DNA of 64,000 nucleotides from CAVTWY01 sp963738575 (GCA_963738575.1 CAVTWY010000003.1:186001-250000); one strand, 5' to 3'. Shown: positions 16,948 to 25,532, numbered from the stretch's first letter. Made by a program: numbers and translations. The notes: generated by a model not told the origin, from the sequence alone.

Positions 16948-17562
16948 TTAAGCGGCGAGGGCACGCTCGTCTCCGATCACCCAGATTTTGGGTCGCGCCA
17001 GCACGCGCGTTATGAACACGTCCTTTGTTTTGACACGCTTCGACAGTTCACGTTTTGTGAGGATGGTTGGGTTCACTGTTCGGCCCAAATGATCGCCAAC
17101 CTGATCGAGCGCCAAGAAGAGGTCTCCGTAGCTCAGTTGGTCGCTGATGACCATGAGATCTACGTCGCTCGTGGTCGTGTCTGCATTCTTTGCAACCGAC
17201 CCATAGACGAACGCTGCGCCGATCTCATTGGCGAATGGCGCCAATGATTTGCGTAGGGGCTCTGACAATCCAAATGTCTTTTGAACGATTCCCCGAAGTT
17301 CAGCAAAGATCGGAGACGAACTGTTGGCTGCGTAGTGCTTCTGGCTTCCGACGCTGCTAACCGTGATGAGACCGACGTTAGCCAATTTTGCTAGCTCGCG
17401 CTGCACAGAGCCCGATCCCATCCCGACCAGCGCGATGATCTCGCTTGCGTAGTACGTTCGGGAGGGGTTCCCAAAAAGTAAGGCCAACACGCGCTGGAGC
17501 GTCCCGGAGAACAACGCCGCACCTAACCCTTGGCTTTGAGCCGGAATATCAAACTTACCCAT
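16948..17562 (-). CDS. winged-helix protein with a minimal nucleotidyltransferase domain
   Basis: 204 residues. The N-terminal half is a winged helix-turn-helix (YYASEIIALVGMGSGSVQRELAKLANVGLI, shown here only as the region about residues 35-65). The C-terminal half is a MNT-type nucleotidyltransferase with GSVAKN followed by SDVDLMVI, the GSx...DxD catalytic pattern. Such fusions act as self-regulating antitoxin-like or regulatory proteins. The start is chosen at ATG 17562, not the upstream TTG, because a consensus promoter and a long palindrome occupy the 40 bp just ahead of it, leaving a leader of only a few bases. No HEPN partner gene is adjacent. Confidence 0.75.
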   Translation of the reverse strand: MGKFDIPAQSQGLGAALFSGTLQRVLALLFGNPSRTYYASEIIALVGMGSGSVQRELAKLANVGLITVSSVGSQKHYAANSSSPIFAELRGIVQKTFGLSEPLRKSLAPFANEIGAAFVYGSVAKNADTTTSDVDLMVISDQLSYGDLFLALDQVGDHLGRTVNPTILTKRELSKRVKTKDVFITRVLARPKIWVIGDERALAA

Positions 17563-17600
17563 ATTGGGTAGAAATATACCCAATATGGGCTACTTGTCAA
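17558..17600 (-). promoter_or_regulatory. near-consensus promoter overlapped by a 32-bp perfect operator palindrome
   Basis: On the minus strand TTGACA (17595-17600) is followed after 16 bp by TATATT (17573-17578). A palindrome with 13-bp arms (17558-17570 and 17577-17589, arm cccatattgggta) and a 6-bp spacer covers the -10 box and the ATG at 17562. The predicted transcript is nearly leaderless. A dimer of the winged-helix protein is the obvious candidate to bind here. Confidence 0.7.
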
Positions 17601-17606
17601 GTGTGA

Positions 17607-17937
17607 CCACCAGCGGCCTAGTCGAGCTTGTTCGTTAAGTGGCCCGACCTCGCCCGATTTTGAGGCAAGACACCAAACATGCGACTTGCGGTAGGCAGCC
17701 AGGGCTCACTGTGGGACGGCGAGAAGCGCAGGGATCGGGTTGGCGCGCTTGCGCGCTTCGTGGTCTGACTCGTCGAGTGTGTCCGAACGCAGCGCCCAAC
17801 GGGCGCGTAGTGAGTTACGCGACGCAACCCGATCCCGAGCATCGCAGCGCAGTCGATGCGCAGCATCGACCGTCACAGTGTGAGCCCTGGCTGCCTACCG
17901 CAAGTCGCCGCCCCAAGCGCAATCAGCCTAAGCTCCG
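17607..17937. repeat. large palindromic repeat, copy 2 (uninterrupted)
   Basis: About 330 bp. The terminal stem has two perfect 29-bp arms at 17681-17709 and 17880-17908. An inner stem pairs gggatcgggttg (17731-17742) with caacccgatccc (17825-17836). Within the loop lie gcgcgc-tt-gcgcgc and gcgccc-aac-gggcgc hairpins. The outer flank accaccagcggcc... also matches copy 1. Stem sequences differ between copies while pairing is kept. No protein-coding frame is credible. It ends just before the ketoreductase stop at 17964. Confidence 0.85.
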
Positions 17938-17963
17938 TAGCGCACAGCCAAAAAAGTGCGTCT

Positions 17964-18704
17964 CTAAATCATCCCGCCGTTGATTGAAATCACCTGCCCC
18001 GTGATGTAAGAAGCCGCGTCACTCGCCAAAAACCCCACCAACGACGCCACCTCATCCGGCGTCCCCGCCCGCTGCAACGGCACCATCTGCTTGATCATCG
18101 CCGCGTCAAACACCGCGTCCGCCATCGGGCTTTGAATGATCCCCGGGGCCACTGCATTCACTGTGATGTTGCGGCTTGCCACCTCTTGCGACAACGCCTT
18201 CGTCGCGCTGTTGAGCCCACCCTTGGCCGCCGCGTAATTCACCTGCCCCCGGTTGCCCGTGATCCCCGCCACACTCGACACGTTGATGATCCGCCCCCAG
18301 CGCGTGCGGATCATCGGCATCATCAGCGGTTGGGTCACGTTAAAAAAGCCATTCAACGACACATCAATCACCCGCGACCACTGCGCCGGCTGCATCCCCG
18401 GAAACACCGCGTCATCGTGAATCCCCGCGTTGTTCACAATGATCTGAATCGTGCCCGCTTCGGTCAGCTTGGCGGTTGCTGCGGCCGTGGCCTTTGCATC
18501 GGCCACATCAAACGCCACCGCCTCGGCCGAGCCCCCGGCCGCCACCACCGCGTCCACCACCGCTTGCGCCGCCGCCAGGCGCGAATTGGCGTGCACGATC
18601 ACGTGCACCCCGTCGCGTGCCAGGCGGTGCGCCATCGCCGCGCCCAGGGCGCCGCTGCCCCCGGTGATGAGGGCACGGCGTGGGGCTTTGGGGGTGGGTG
18701 TCAT
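17964..18704 (-). CDS. 3-oxoacyl-ACP reductase (ketoreductase) of the aryl-polyene locus
   Basis: Short-chain dehydrogenase of the FabG type, 246 residues: NADPH motif TGGSGALG (14-21), NNAG at 91-94, catalytic Ser144 (NVSS), Tyr157 and Lys161 (YAAAK), and the ending YITGQVISINGG. It would reduce the beta-keto group after each polyene elongation round. Its ATG overlaps the dehydratase stop (ATGA), and it is the last gene of the KS / KS-like / dehydratase / ketoreductase operon. Confidence 0.9.
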   Translation of the reverse strand: MTPTPKAPRRALITGGSGALGAAMAHRLARDGVHVIVHANSRLAAAQAVVDAVVAAGGSAEAVAFDVADAKATAAATAKLTEAGTIQIIVNNAGIHDDAVFPGMQPAQWSRVIDVSLNGFFNVTQPLMMPMIRTRWGRIINVSSVAGITGNRGQVNYAAAKGGLNSATKALSQEVASRNITVNAVAPGIIQSPMADAVFDAAMIKQMVPLQRAGTPDEVASLVGFLASDAASYITGQVISINGGMI

Positions 18705-19177
18705 GGGGTGAGGGGGGTATTGAGCACCACCGTGGCGCGCCCGTTGACCACGGGCTGACCAAGGCTGTGCACGTTGAAGGAATACAGCACGTTGCTGCCT
18801 TGCGAAGTCACCCGCGTGGCCTCCACTATCAGCGGTGAAGTCAAGGTGTCGAGCCGCGTCACGTGCACCTGCACCCCGCGCACGCTGGCCAAAAACCCCG
18901 GCGTGGGGCTGGCCCCGGGGTTGTCGCGCTGCGCGATTAAGCCACCGTGCAGCGCCATCGCTTGCGCAGCGTACTCAATCGCCGCCGCAGGCAACAAACC
19001 ACTGCGGCTGCGCAAAGGGTGATCGGGCTCGGTGTGGTTGGTGGCGCTGCACACGATGCTGTCGTCGTCCCAGCGATGCAGGGCTTGCAGCAAACACATG
19101 CGGCCGGCGTGTGGCACGCAGGCGGCAATGCCTTGCGCGTTCATCAGCACATCCAAGGGGGCTTCCGATGCAGTCAT
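18701..19177 (-). CDS. ApeP-like 3-hydroxyacyl-ACP dehydratase (hotdog fold)
   Basis: 158 residues. It has a FabA/FabZ-like hotdog fold with PHAGRMCLL near the N-terminus (the conserved His) and GLLPAAAIEYAAQAMALHG containing the conserved acidic residue on the central helix. In characterised aryl-polyene systems two small dehydratase subunits (ApeI and ApeP) work together; the ApeI counterpart is at 31852-32181. It starts 3 bp after the preceding stop and overlaps the ketoreductase. Confidence 0.82.
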   Translation of the reverse strand: MTASEAPLDVLMNAQGIAACVPHAGRMCLLQALHRWDDDSIVCSATNHTEPDHPLRSRSGLLPAAAIEYAAQAMALHGGLIAQRDNPGASPTPGFLASVRGVQVHVTRLDTLTSPLIVEATRVTSQGSNVLYSFNVHSLGQPVVNGRATVVLNTPLTP

Positions 19178-19180
19178 CGG

Positions 19181-20005
19181 CTACGGCGTGCACACCACGT
19201 GCACGTGCAGTGACAAGTCGGGGTGGCCGGCAATCACCCGCTCGTGCTCACCGCGTTGCGCCAAAGCCTCCAGCAGAGGCAAGCCACGCGCGGCGGGCAG
19301 GGCGAGACGAAGTGACTCCAGCGCAGGGTCTTGGCAGACCGAGGGCGCTGCACCCGGCGCGTAGCGCAAGGTCAATGTTGCGCAGGCGTTGGGATGCGCA
19401 CGGCCCAACACCACCAGCGCCACGCCCATCGCGTCTTGCAAGGGGCGTGTGGCGCTCAGGGGCGCGGGGTAGGGCTGATCGGCCACCACCAGCAGCACGG
19501 GCCCTTGACTGGCGCTGGCTTGCAGTGCCGCCTCCATCAGGCCTTCGGCAAAGCTGGCATCAAAGGCACACAAGCTGGTGGACGCCCCCATGCTGTGGGC
19601 TGCAATGTGCCAGTACCCGGCGGCGGCGTTGTGCACTGAGTTGGTAAACCGCGTGGGCGACACACTGCGCTCAGGCGGCGGCACGGCCAGCGCTTCGCAC
19701 AGGTCGTGGCAGTTTTTGCCATCACCCTCTGACGCGCTGAAGACCGTGGGCATGGTGGCGTCCAGGCCGCTCATGGCCAGTGCCTCATCGGCCACGTTGA
19801 TCGACACCTTGATGATGGTGCCGGCGCGGCGGCGCTCGGTGGCAGGCAAACGCTGCGGCGCGGCCACCACGGTGGGTGCCGCCACACACGGCGCTTCACC
19901 GCGCAGCACGGCACGCGCCGTGGCCCAGTCCACCAACCCCGGCGCGGCGATGCCGATGCCAAGCACATGAACCGTTAGGCTTGGAGGCGACAAAGGGCTG
20001 CTCAT
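19181..20005 (-). CDS. truncated ketosynthase-like protein (chain-length-factor type), first copy
   Basis: 274 residues, only the N-terminal half of a thiolase fold (beta-ketoacyl synthase N-like). It aligns with the upstream KS around the active-site helix, but the Cys position is Ser (HSMGASTSLC) and the two catalytic His segments are absent. It therefore probably serves as a non-catalytic partner that sets chain length, as ApeC-type subunits do. The start ATG 20005 follows the KS stop with one base between (TGA-C-ATG); an in-frame TTG at 20020 is less likely. Confidence 0.75.
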   Translation of the reverse strand: MSSPLSPPSLTVHVLGIGIAAPGLVDWATARAVLRGEAPCVAAPTVVAAPQRLPATERRRAGTIIKVSINVADEALAMSGLDATMPTVFSASEGDGKNCHDLCEALAVPPPERSVSPTRFTNSVHNAAAGYWHIAAHSMGASTSLCAFDASFAEGLMEAALQASASQGPVLLVVADQPYPAPLSATRPLQDAMGVALVVLGRAHPNACATLTLRYAPGAAPSVCQDPALESLRLALPAARGLPLLEALAQRGEHERVIAGHPDLSLHVHVVCTP

Positions 20006-20006
20006 G

Positions 20007-21191
20007 TCAAGCGGCGGCAAAGATCAGGCTGGCGTTGGAGCCGCCAAAACCAAAGGAGTTGCTCATCACATGGCGCAACGCGGCGCTGCGGCTGGTGTCA
20101 ACGTATTGCAGTTGCAAGGCGGGGTCGGGGGTTTGGCGGTTCAAGCCGCCGGGCAAAAACTGATGCTCAAGCGCCAGCATGCACACCAGAGCCTCCAGCG
20201 CCCCCGCAGCCCCCAGCGTGTGCCCGGTGGCCCCTTTGGTGGAGCTGCACGCCACCCCCATCTCGCCAAACACCGTGCGCATGGCTTTGTCCTCGGCCGC
20301 GTCGTTGCTGGGGGTGGCCGTGCCGTGCAGGTTGACGTAGCTCACGTCACACGGCTGCAAACCCGCAGCGGCCAAGGCCAGCCGCATGGCTTGTGCGGCG
20401 CCAGCGCCCTCGGGGTGCGGCGCGCTCATGTGGTGGCCGTCGCTGGTCTCGCCACTGCCCACCAGCCAGGCGCTGGGCTCTTTGGCATCACGCTCCAGCA
20501 GCGCGAAGGCGGCGGCTTCGCCAATCGACAAGCCCGAGCGGTTGGCGTCGCAGGGGCGGGCGATGGCGTCCGACAACAACTCCAGTGAATTGAAGCCGTA
20601 CAAGGTGGTGAGGCACAAGCTGTCAACGCCGCCCACTACCGCAGCATCGATCACCCCGGCGTCAATGGCGCGCTGCGCATTGGCAAACACTTTGGCCCCC
20701 GACGAGCAGGCGGTGGACACCACCATCGCAGGGCCTTGCAGTTGCAGCGCATCGCGCACAAAGCCAGCCACTGAGTAGGTGTTGTGCGTGCGTGCGTAAT
20801 CAAACCAAGGCGGCAGTTGCCCCGTGGCGGGGTCGCGGTCGCGGTAGGCCAATTCAGTCTGCAAAATGCCCGAGGTGCTGGTGCCCATGTACACCCCGAC
20901 GCGCGCTGCGCCGTAACGCTGGCGCGCCTGCACTGCCTGCTGTGCAAAGCCATCGGCCAACAGCGCCAGGTGCGCCAAGCGGTTGTTTCGGCAATCGTGA
21001 GCTGCCAGCTCGGGCGGCAATGGGTGATGGTCAACAGCCTCCACGCGCCCCAGCCAGGTGGGCAGGTTGACGGTTTCAAACGGGTCGGGGCGCAGGCCCG
21101 TGCGGCCCTGCTGCAAGGCTTGCAAGTGGGCCGCGCGGCCAGTGCCCAAGGCGCTTACGGCGGTGGCGTGGGCGACAGCCAAGGGCTTCAT
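20007..21191 (-). CDS. beta-ketoacyl-ACP synthase (KS) of the aryl-polyene locus, first copy
   Basis: 394 residues, a complete FabF-like KS: Cys162 in STACSSGAK, His289 in VNLHGTATPSND, His324 in KGATGHTLGAAG, and the terminal SNSFGFGGSNASL. It would condense malonyl-ACP with the growing polyene. It overlaps the upstream deacetylase (ATGA) and is directly followed by a truncated KS-like gene, giving a KS/CLF-style pair. A second KS/KS-like pair lies at 25.6-27.6 kb. Confidence 0.9.
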   Translation of the reverse strand: MKPLAVAHATAVSALGTGRAAHLQALQQGRTGLRPDPFETVNLPTWLGRVEAVDHHPLPPELAAHDCRNNRLAHLALLADGFAQQAVQARQRYGAARVGVYMGTSTSGILQTELAYRDRDPATGQLPPWFDYARTHNTYSVAGFVRDALQLQGPAMVVSTACSSGAKVFANAQRAIDAGVIDAAVVGGVDSLCLTTLYGFNSLELLSDAIARPCDANRSGLSIGEAAAFALLERDAKEPSAWLVGSGETSDGHHMSAPHPEGAGAAQAMRLALAAAGLQPCDVSYVNLHGTATPSNDAAEDKAMRTVFGEMGVACSSTKGATGHTLGAAGALEALVCMLALEHQFLPGGLNRQTPDPALQLQYVDTSRSAALRHVMSNSFGFGGSNASLIFAAA

Positions 21192-22069
21192 GGGGCGGTG
21201 CCTCGGGTCGCTTGGGGCATGGGTTGGGTTGGAGCAGGGCTAGGCTGGTGTGCAAACGCTTGTGGCAAGGTCACGGCGCGCAGTCCACGTGCCTTGGCTT
21301 CTTGTAGCAGTGCGGGCAAAACGCGCAGCACCACCGGCTGGCCCTGCGCGTCACGCGCACCGTGGCCATCGTGCAGCAGCAAAATGGCGCCGCCGTGCAG
21401 TGCAGGCGTTAGGCGCGCTAAAACCACGTCGGCGCGTGCCTCACGCGTGTCGTAGCCACGCCGCGTCCAGCTCACCAAGCGCAGACCCAAGCGGTGCAGC
21501 ACCGGGGCCAAAAACGGGTTGCGCAAACCCGCAGGCGCCCGAAAAAATCGCGGCTGCGTACCTGTGACGCGCCCCAGCACCTCTTGCGCTTGGTGCAGCT
21601 CGTGCTCGATGCGACGCAGCCCAAAAAACGAAAAGGTGTGGGGGTGCCCATGGCTGTGGTTTTGCACGCTGTGGCCACGCGCCACGATCTGGGCCGCCAG
21701 GGCAGGGTGCGCCAGCGCCTGCGTCGCGATGCAAAAAAATGTGGCCTTGGTTTGGTGGGCGTCCAACAAATCAAGCACCTGCGGGGTGACGTCTGGGTCA
21801 GGCCCGTCGTCAATCGTCAACGCCCACTCACCACGCTGCGCCGCGTCAGCCGGCAATTTCGTCAGGTTGTCGCCCAGCCAGTGGTTGCGTGGCAGCAACC
21901 CACAAACGGTGATGGCCAAGTGGTTGAGCACCACCAGCGCCAAGGCCCAAGGCCACACGGCTGGGCGCATCAGCACCAGGCCGAATAAGGCAAGGTGCAG
22001 CGCAACGCTCAGCCACAAAAACGGTGGCAGGCGCCACGGGGTGGTGGGGGCTGGGGAGAGGCTCTGCAT
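21188..22069 (-). CDS. polysaccharide deacetylase (NodB) family membrane protein
   Basis: 293 residues from ATG 22069. Two N-terminal membrane segments (about 15-35 and 42-60) are followed by a NodB domain: motif 1 TIDDGPDPD, motif 2 HSHGHPH (metal-binding H-x3-H), motif 3 RAPAGLRNP, and LLLHDGHG near the end. It probably removes an N-acetyl group from a glycolipid intermediate at the membrane, which would fit the glycosyltransferase in the left block. The frame is open further upstream only through a TTG at 22135. It is the first gene of the block. Confidence 0.78.
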   Translation of the reverse strand: MQSLSPAPTTPWRLPPFLWLSVALHLALFGLVLMRPAVWPWALALVVLNHLAITVCGLLPRNHWLGDNLTKLPADAAQRGEWALTIDDGPDPDVTPQVLDLLDAHQTKATFFCIATQALAHPALAAQIVARGHSVQNHSHGHPHTFSFFGLRRIEHELHQAQEVLGRVTGTQPRFFRAPAGLRNPFLAPVLHRLGLRLVSWTRRGYDTREARADVVLARLTPALHGGAILLLHDGHGARDAQGQPVVLRVLPALLQEAKARGLRAVTLPQAFAHQPSPAPTQPMPQATRGTAP

Positions 22070-22261
22070 GGGGGAGCTTGGATTTTCCCACAGGGTGGCA
22101 TGGGCCTTGGCGGTGCACGGTGACTCGGTGTTCAATCTGAAGTGGGACGTTGCATTTCACTCATCCGCCCAGCTTGTATAGATAAGTCGGGAAAGTATTT
22201 CAAACGAGTGGAGCCACACCCATAGATCAAAAGGCTCAAGGCCCATCAACAGAAGACGGTG

Positions 22262-22290
22262 TTGACAGTTTATGGTCTTTCCGCCATAGT
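22262..22290 (+). promoter_or_regulatory. promoter of the toxin-antitoxin pair
   Basis: TTGACA (22262-22267) and CATAGT (22285-22290) are separated by 17 bp and sit 6 bp ahead of the toxin ATG. The inverted pair TATGG / CCATA (22271-22275, 22284-22288 region) overlaps the spacer and the -10 box and may be the antitoxin-binding site. Confidence 0.55.
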
Positions 22291-22296
22291 TCATCC

Positions 22297-22677
22297 ATGG
22301 CAGAAGGTGACTTCAAACCCGTCGATTGGGTTGGCTCCAGCTACAAGGACTTCCGAGTCTTCCCAGACGAGGTGCAGGATCACATGGGTTATGCCTTGCA
22401 TGTGGCGCAAACGGGCGGCAAGCACGAGGACGCCAAGCCGATGAAGGGTTTTGGCGGTGCCGGTGTGCTTGAGATCGTGTCCGACCACAGGGGTGACACG
22501 TTTCGAGCGATGTACACCGTCAAGTTCGCGGCGTCGATTTACGTGTTGCACGCGTTTCAGAAGAAGTCGACAGTGGGCAACAAGACTTCCGCGATGGATA
22601 TGGAGCTGATTTCGCGACGCCTCAAAGTGGCACAAGCTGATCATCAGGCTCGGCTTGAGAAAGGTAAGAAGACATGA
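22297..22677 (+). CDS. RelE/HigB-family toxin (Gp49-like)
   Basis: 126 residues, basic. The segment DFRVFPDEVQDHMGYALHVAQTG followed by the FRAMYTVKF strand and YVLHAFQKKS is characteristic of the phage Gp49-like/HigB branch of RelE-fold mRNA interferases. It overlaps the downstream helix-turn-helix gene by ATGA; the toxin-first order is typical of HigBA. It lies on the opposite strand to the surrounding pigment genes with its own promoter. Confidence 0.85.
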   Translation: MAEGDFKPVDWVGSSYKDFRVFPDEVQDHMGYALHVAQTGGKHEDAKPMKGFGGAGVLEIVSDHRGDTFRAMYTVKFAASIYVLHAFQKKSTVGNKTSAMDMELISRRLKVAQADHQARLEKGKKT

Positions 22678-23012
22678 GCAACGACAGCAGCATTAAGCGT
22701 GGCAGCAAGAACATCTTTGCTGACCTTGGCCATGCCGACCCCGAGACTCATCGGTTGAAGGCTGAGTTGGTGAACCGCATCCGGGACATCATGGTTGACA
22801 GCGAATGGACGCAGGCCCAAGCAGCTGAACGCATGGGACTTAGCCAACCGGATGTTTCCCGTCTGTTGCGCGGACAGTTTCGCGACGTGTCGGTCGAACG
22901 CCTCATGCGAATGCTGACCAAGCTCGGTTGCGATGTGGACATCGTTGTCCGTGGACGTGGCAAGGTTGCCAGCAAACGCGACGTCATCCAGTTGCTTGGG
23001 CAGGCCGCGTAA
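22674..23012 (+). CDS. HigA-family helix-turn-helix antitoxin
   Basis: 112 residues with an XRE-type helix-turn-helix in the second half (TQAQAAERMGLSQPDVSRLLRG) and a C-terminal VDIVVRGRGK strand seen in HigA-2/HTH_37 antitoxins. It neutralises the upstream toxin and probably represses the shared promoter at 22262-22290. Start ATG 22674 overlaps the toxin stop. Confidence 0.85.
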   Translation: MSNDSSIKRGSKNIFADLGHADPETHRLKAELVNRIRDIMVDSEWTQAQAAERMGLSQPDVSRLLRGQFRDVSVERLMRMLTKLGCDVDIVVRGRGKVASKRDVIQLLGQAA

Positions 23013-23084
23013 TTGACCCTGTCTCAGGATTTAAGATCATCTGGCAACACAAGTGACTGGCACCTTGAGGGTGCGTTGGCGTCA

Positions 23085-25532
23085 TCACCGATGTTGGATC
23101 GCGCTTGCCTTGCCCCCCATCAACGCCGCCGACAACACCAGCGACAAAAACGCCCCCGGCGCCACGACCATACCCATGGCGGCCAGCACGGCGATGTCGG
23201 ACGCGGCCATCAATCCAAACGTGAGCACGGTGGTGATGTTGGCCAGCAGCAGGGACGCCAACGTGTCGTTGTCGGTGCCTTCACCGTCGCGCGCGGTGTG
23301 CCGTAGGTGGTCAAAAAACAAAGCGTAGTTGGACCCCACAGCCACCACCAGCAACGTGCCTACCAGGTGCAGGATGCCCAGTGGCACTTGCAGCACCGCC
23401 AGCAGTGCCAGCGTTAGCGCCACGGCCATTACCAGCGGCAACACCACAGCCGCCAGGCGCTTCAAGTTGCGCAGCACCAGGGCCAGCAGCAGCACCACTG
23501 CCAGCGCCCCCAAGGTGGATTGCCAAATAGCTTCACGCAGGTAGTGGTTGTACAGGCCGTCGAGCGATTGTTTAACGTCCAGCACCAGCGCCTCGGGCAC
23601 GGCCTTCATCGCATCGCGCAGGCGCGCTTGGCCCTGTGCCGCCGCTGCTGGCGTGGCGTCGTCGGCCCATTGCAGCGGCAGCACGGCGGCCCACGAGCCG
23701 TCGCTGCGTTTGAACAACAGCGATTCCACCGCCGTGGCCAGTGGTGTGCCCGCGTAGTGGGCCGCCGTCAGCGGCGCTTGGCCGCGCGCGGCTTGCACCT
23801 CGGCCACAAACGGGCTGATTTGTTCGGCGCGAAAAGGCAGGCCCTGCGTGGCTTGGGCCAACAACGCCGTGAGCTGGGGCGCATCGGGCAGGGCCGCGCG
23901 CCGTGCTCTTTGGGTGGCAGCGCTGGGCAGCAGGCGCGTGGGGGTGTCAAAGCCCGTCAACACACCGCTGTCGACCAAATCGCTAAGCACGGTGCCGGCG
24001 CGTTCGGCTGCGGCGAGCGCTTCGTCCACCGTGGCGCCACGCACCACCACCATCGTGCGTGCATCGCTGGCCCCCAGGTCTTGGCGCAGGCTGGCGTCCA
24101 GCACCATGGCGGCGCGCGGCACTGGCGACAGCGATTGCAAATCCCCCCGCCACAAGGGTTTGGGCAACCACAACAAGGCGCCGAGTGCCATGGCCGTTAG
24201 GCCTAGCAGTGGCCAGCGCCAACGTGGCAGCACCGTCGCCGCGCGGCCCGTCCAGGCACCCAGGCGGTCGCGCAGGCCGCGCCCTGGGCTGCCTTGGGGT
24301 GCCAAGGCGGGCAGGACGTAGCGCGTGGCCAGCGCCGCCGCCAGCAACCCGGCAAGTGAAAACACCCCCAACTGCGCCAGCCCCGGAAACCCCGAAAACG
24401 CCAGCGCCGCAAAGCCGCACAACGACGTCAGCAACCCCAGGCGCACCGTGGGCCACCCGTCTTGCCACCACTTGGATTGGCCGGTCTTGGCATGCGGCCG
24501 GGCCTGAATCAAATAGTAGATGCCGTAGTCCACCGATTCGCCCACCAGCGTGGCGCCAAACCCCAGCGTCATACCGTGCACCTGCCCAAACACCAGCGCC
24601 ACCGCCGCCACGCCCGCCACCACCGCCGTCAACACGGGCACGGCCGACAGCGCCACCGCCGACAGGCGCCCAAAGGCTAACCACAACACCAACGCCACGC
24701 CCAGCGCGCCCACGATCGACAGGCGCTCGGCCTCGCGCTCGATCAGGCTGCGGCTTTGCATGGCAAACACACCGTGGCCGCTGATTTGAAGCGTCAGCTT
24801 GGTGTCGCCTGCAGCTTGTGCTGCCCCCGCCACCCGTGCCGTCTGCGCCGTCCCAGGTGCCGCATCGGCATCAAACGCGGCTTGCACCTGGCCCACTGCG
24901 CGTGCCTGCGCGTCGATGTCTTCCGAGCCCGCTTGCAACGTAAGCAACAGCAGGGCGCGCTTGGCGTCCCGCGACACCCACACGCCGTCTTGGATGCGCG
25001 GTGACTGCGCCGGAATCAGCCCTTCGGCGATGCGCAAAATCTCGCCCGTTGGGTCGCGCGGCCACAGCGCCTTGAAGGCTGCGCCCTCGGGGGTGGCCAG
25101 CCGCAAGGCAGTGTCTTGCAGCGCCTCTTGCAGCCCAGGCACGGTGAACCGCTCGGGCGTGGTGGCGTCGCTCAGCACATAGCGATAAGCCATCAGCCGC
25201 TCGCCCGCAGCCGTGTAGTCGCCGCGTTCACCGTTGTTCACGCTGGTAAAGGCGGCTTCTTTTCGCAAGCGTGCCGCCAGCGCGCGCGACGCGGCCTGGC
25301 GAGCTGGGGCGTCGCCCCCCTCAATGCCCACCATCAAGGTCTTGGACGCCACGCCTTGCTTCAGCTGGTCGATCAGCAGCCGCTGCTCGGCGTCGGGTGC
25401 GGCCGGCAAAAAAGCCGACATGTCGGCCGTGAACGAGGCGCGCGAGATCACCCACAGCCCCAACAACAGCGTCAACGCGTAAAGTGCAAAGGTCAGTCGA
25501 ACCGGGGGTTTGGAGGGCGTGGGCAACGGCAT
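23085..25532 (-). CDS. MMPL-family exporter of the aryl-polyene locus
   Basis: 815 residues of RND/MMPL type: a first membrane helix (about 12-30), a large periplasmic domain, helices at about 265-430 containing GATLVGESVDYGIYY, a second periplasmic domain, and a final helix bundle with VGTLLVVAVGSNYALFFDHLRH. The two related halves and 12 predicted helices are typical. MMPL proteins are a constant part of aryl-polyene loci and are believed to move the polyene lipid outward, together with the LolA-like protein. It is divergent from the KS operon at 25564 with only 31 bp between the starts, so both promoters overlap. Confidence 0.87.
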   Translation of the reverse strand: MPLPTPSKPPVRLTFALYALTLLLGLWVISRASFTADMSAFLPAAPDAEQRLLIDQLKQGVASKTLMVGIEGGDAPARQAASRALAARLRKEAAFTSVNNGERGDYTAAGERLMAYRYVLSDATTPERFTVPGLQEALQDTALRLATPEGAAFKALWPRDPTGEILRIAEGLIPAQSPRIQDGVWVSRDAKRALLLLTLQAGSEDIDAQARAVGQVQAAFDADAAPGTAQTARVAGAAQAAGDTKLTLQISGHGVFAMQSRSLIEREAERLSIVGALGVALVLWLAFGRLSAVALSAVPVLTAVVAGVAAVALVFGQVHGMTLGFGATLVGESVDYGIYYLIQARPHAKTGQSKWWQDGWPTVRLGLLTSLCGFAALAFSGFPGLAQLGVFSLAGLLAAALATRYVLPALAPQGSPGRGLRDRLGAWTGRAATVLPRWRWPLLGLTAMALGALLWLPKPLWRGDLQSLSPVPRAAMVLDASLRQDLGASDARTMVVVRGATVDEALAAAERAGTVLSDLVDSGVLTGFDTPTRLLPSAATQRARRAALPDAPQLTALLAQATQGLPFRAEQISPFVAEVQAARGQAPLTAAHYAGTPLATAVESLLFKRSDGSWAAVLPLQWADDATPAAAAQGQARLRDAMKAVPEALVLDVKQSLDGLYNHYLREAIWQSTLGALAVVLLLALVLRNLKRLAAVVLPLVMAVALTLALLAVLQVPLGILHLVGTLLVVAVGSNYALFFDHLRHTARDGEGTDNDTLASLLLANITTVLTFGLMAASDIAVLAAMGMVVAPGAFLSLVLSAALMGGKASAIQHR

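Noticed and set aside
13431..17937. integron cassette array with attC sites
   Set aside because: The palindromes are far longer than attC sites, no integrase gene is present, and consistent RYYYAAC/GTTRRRY pairs are missing.
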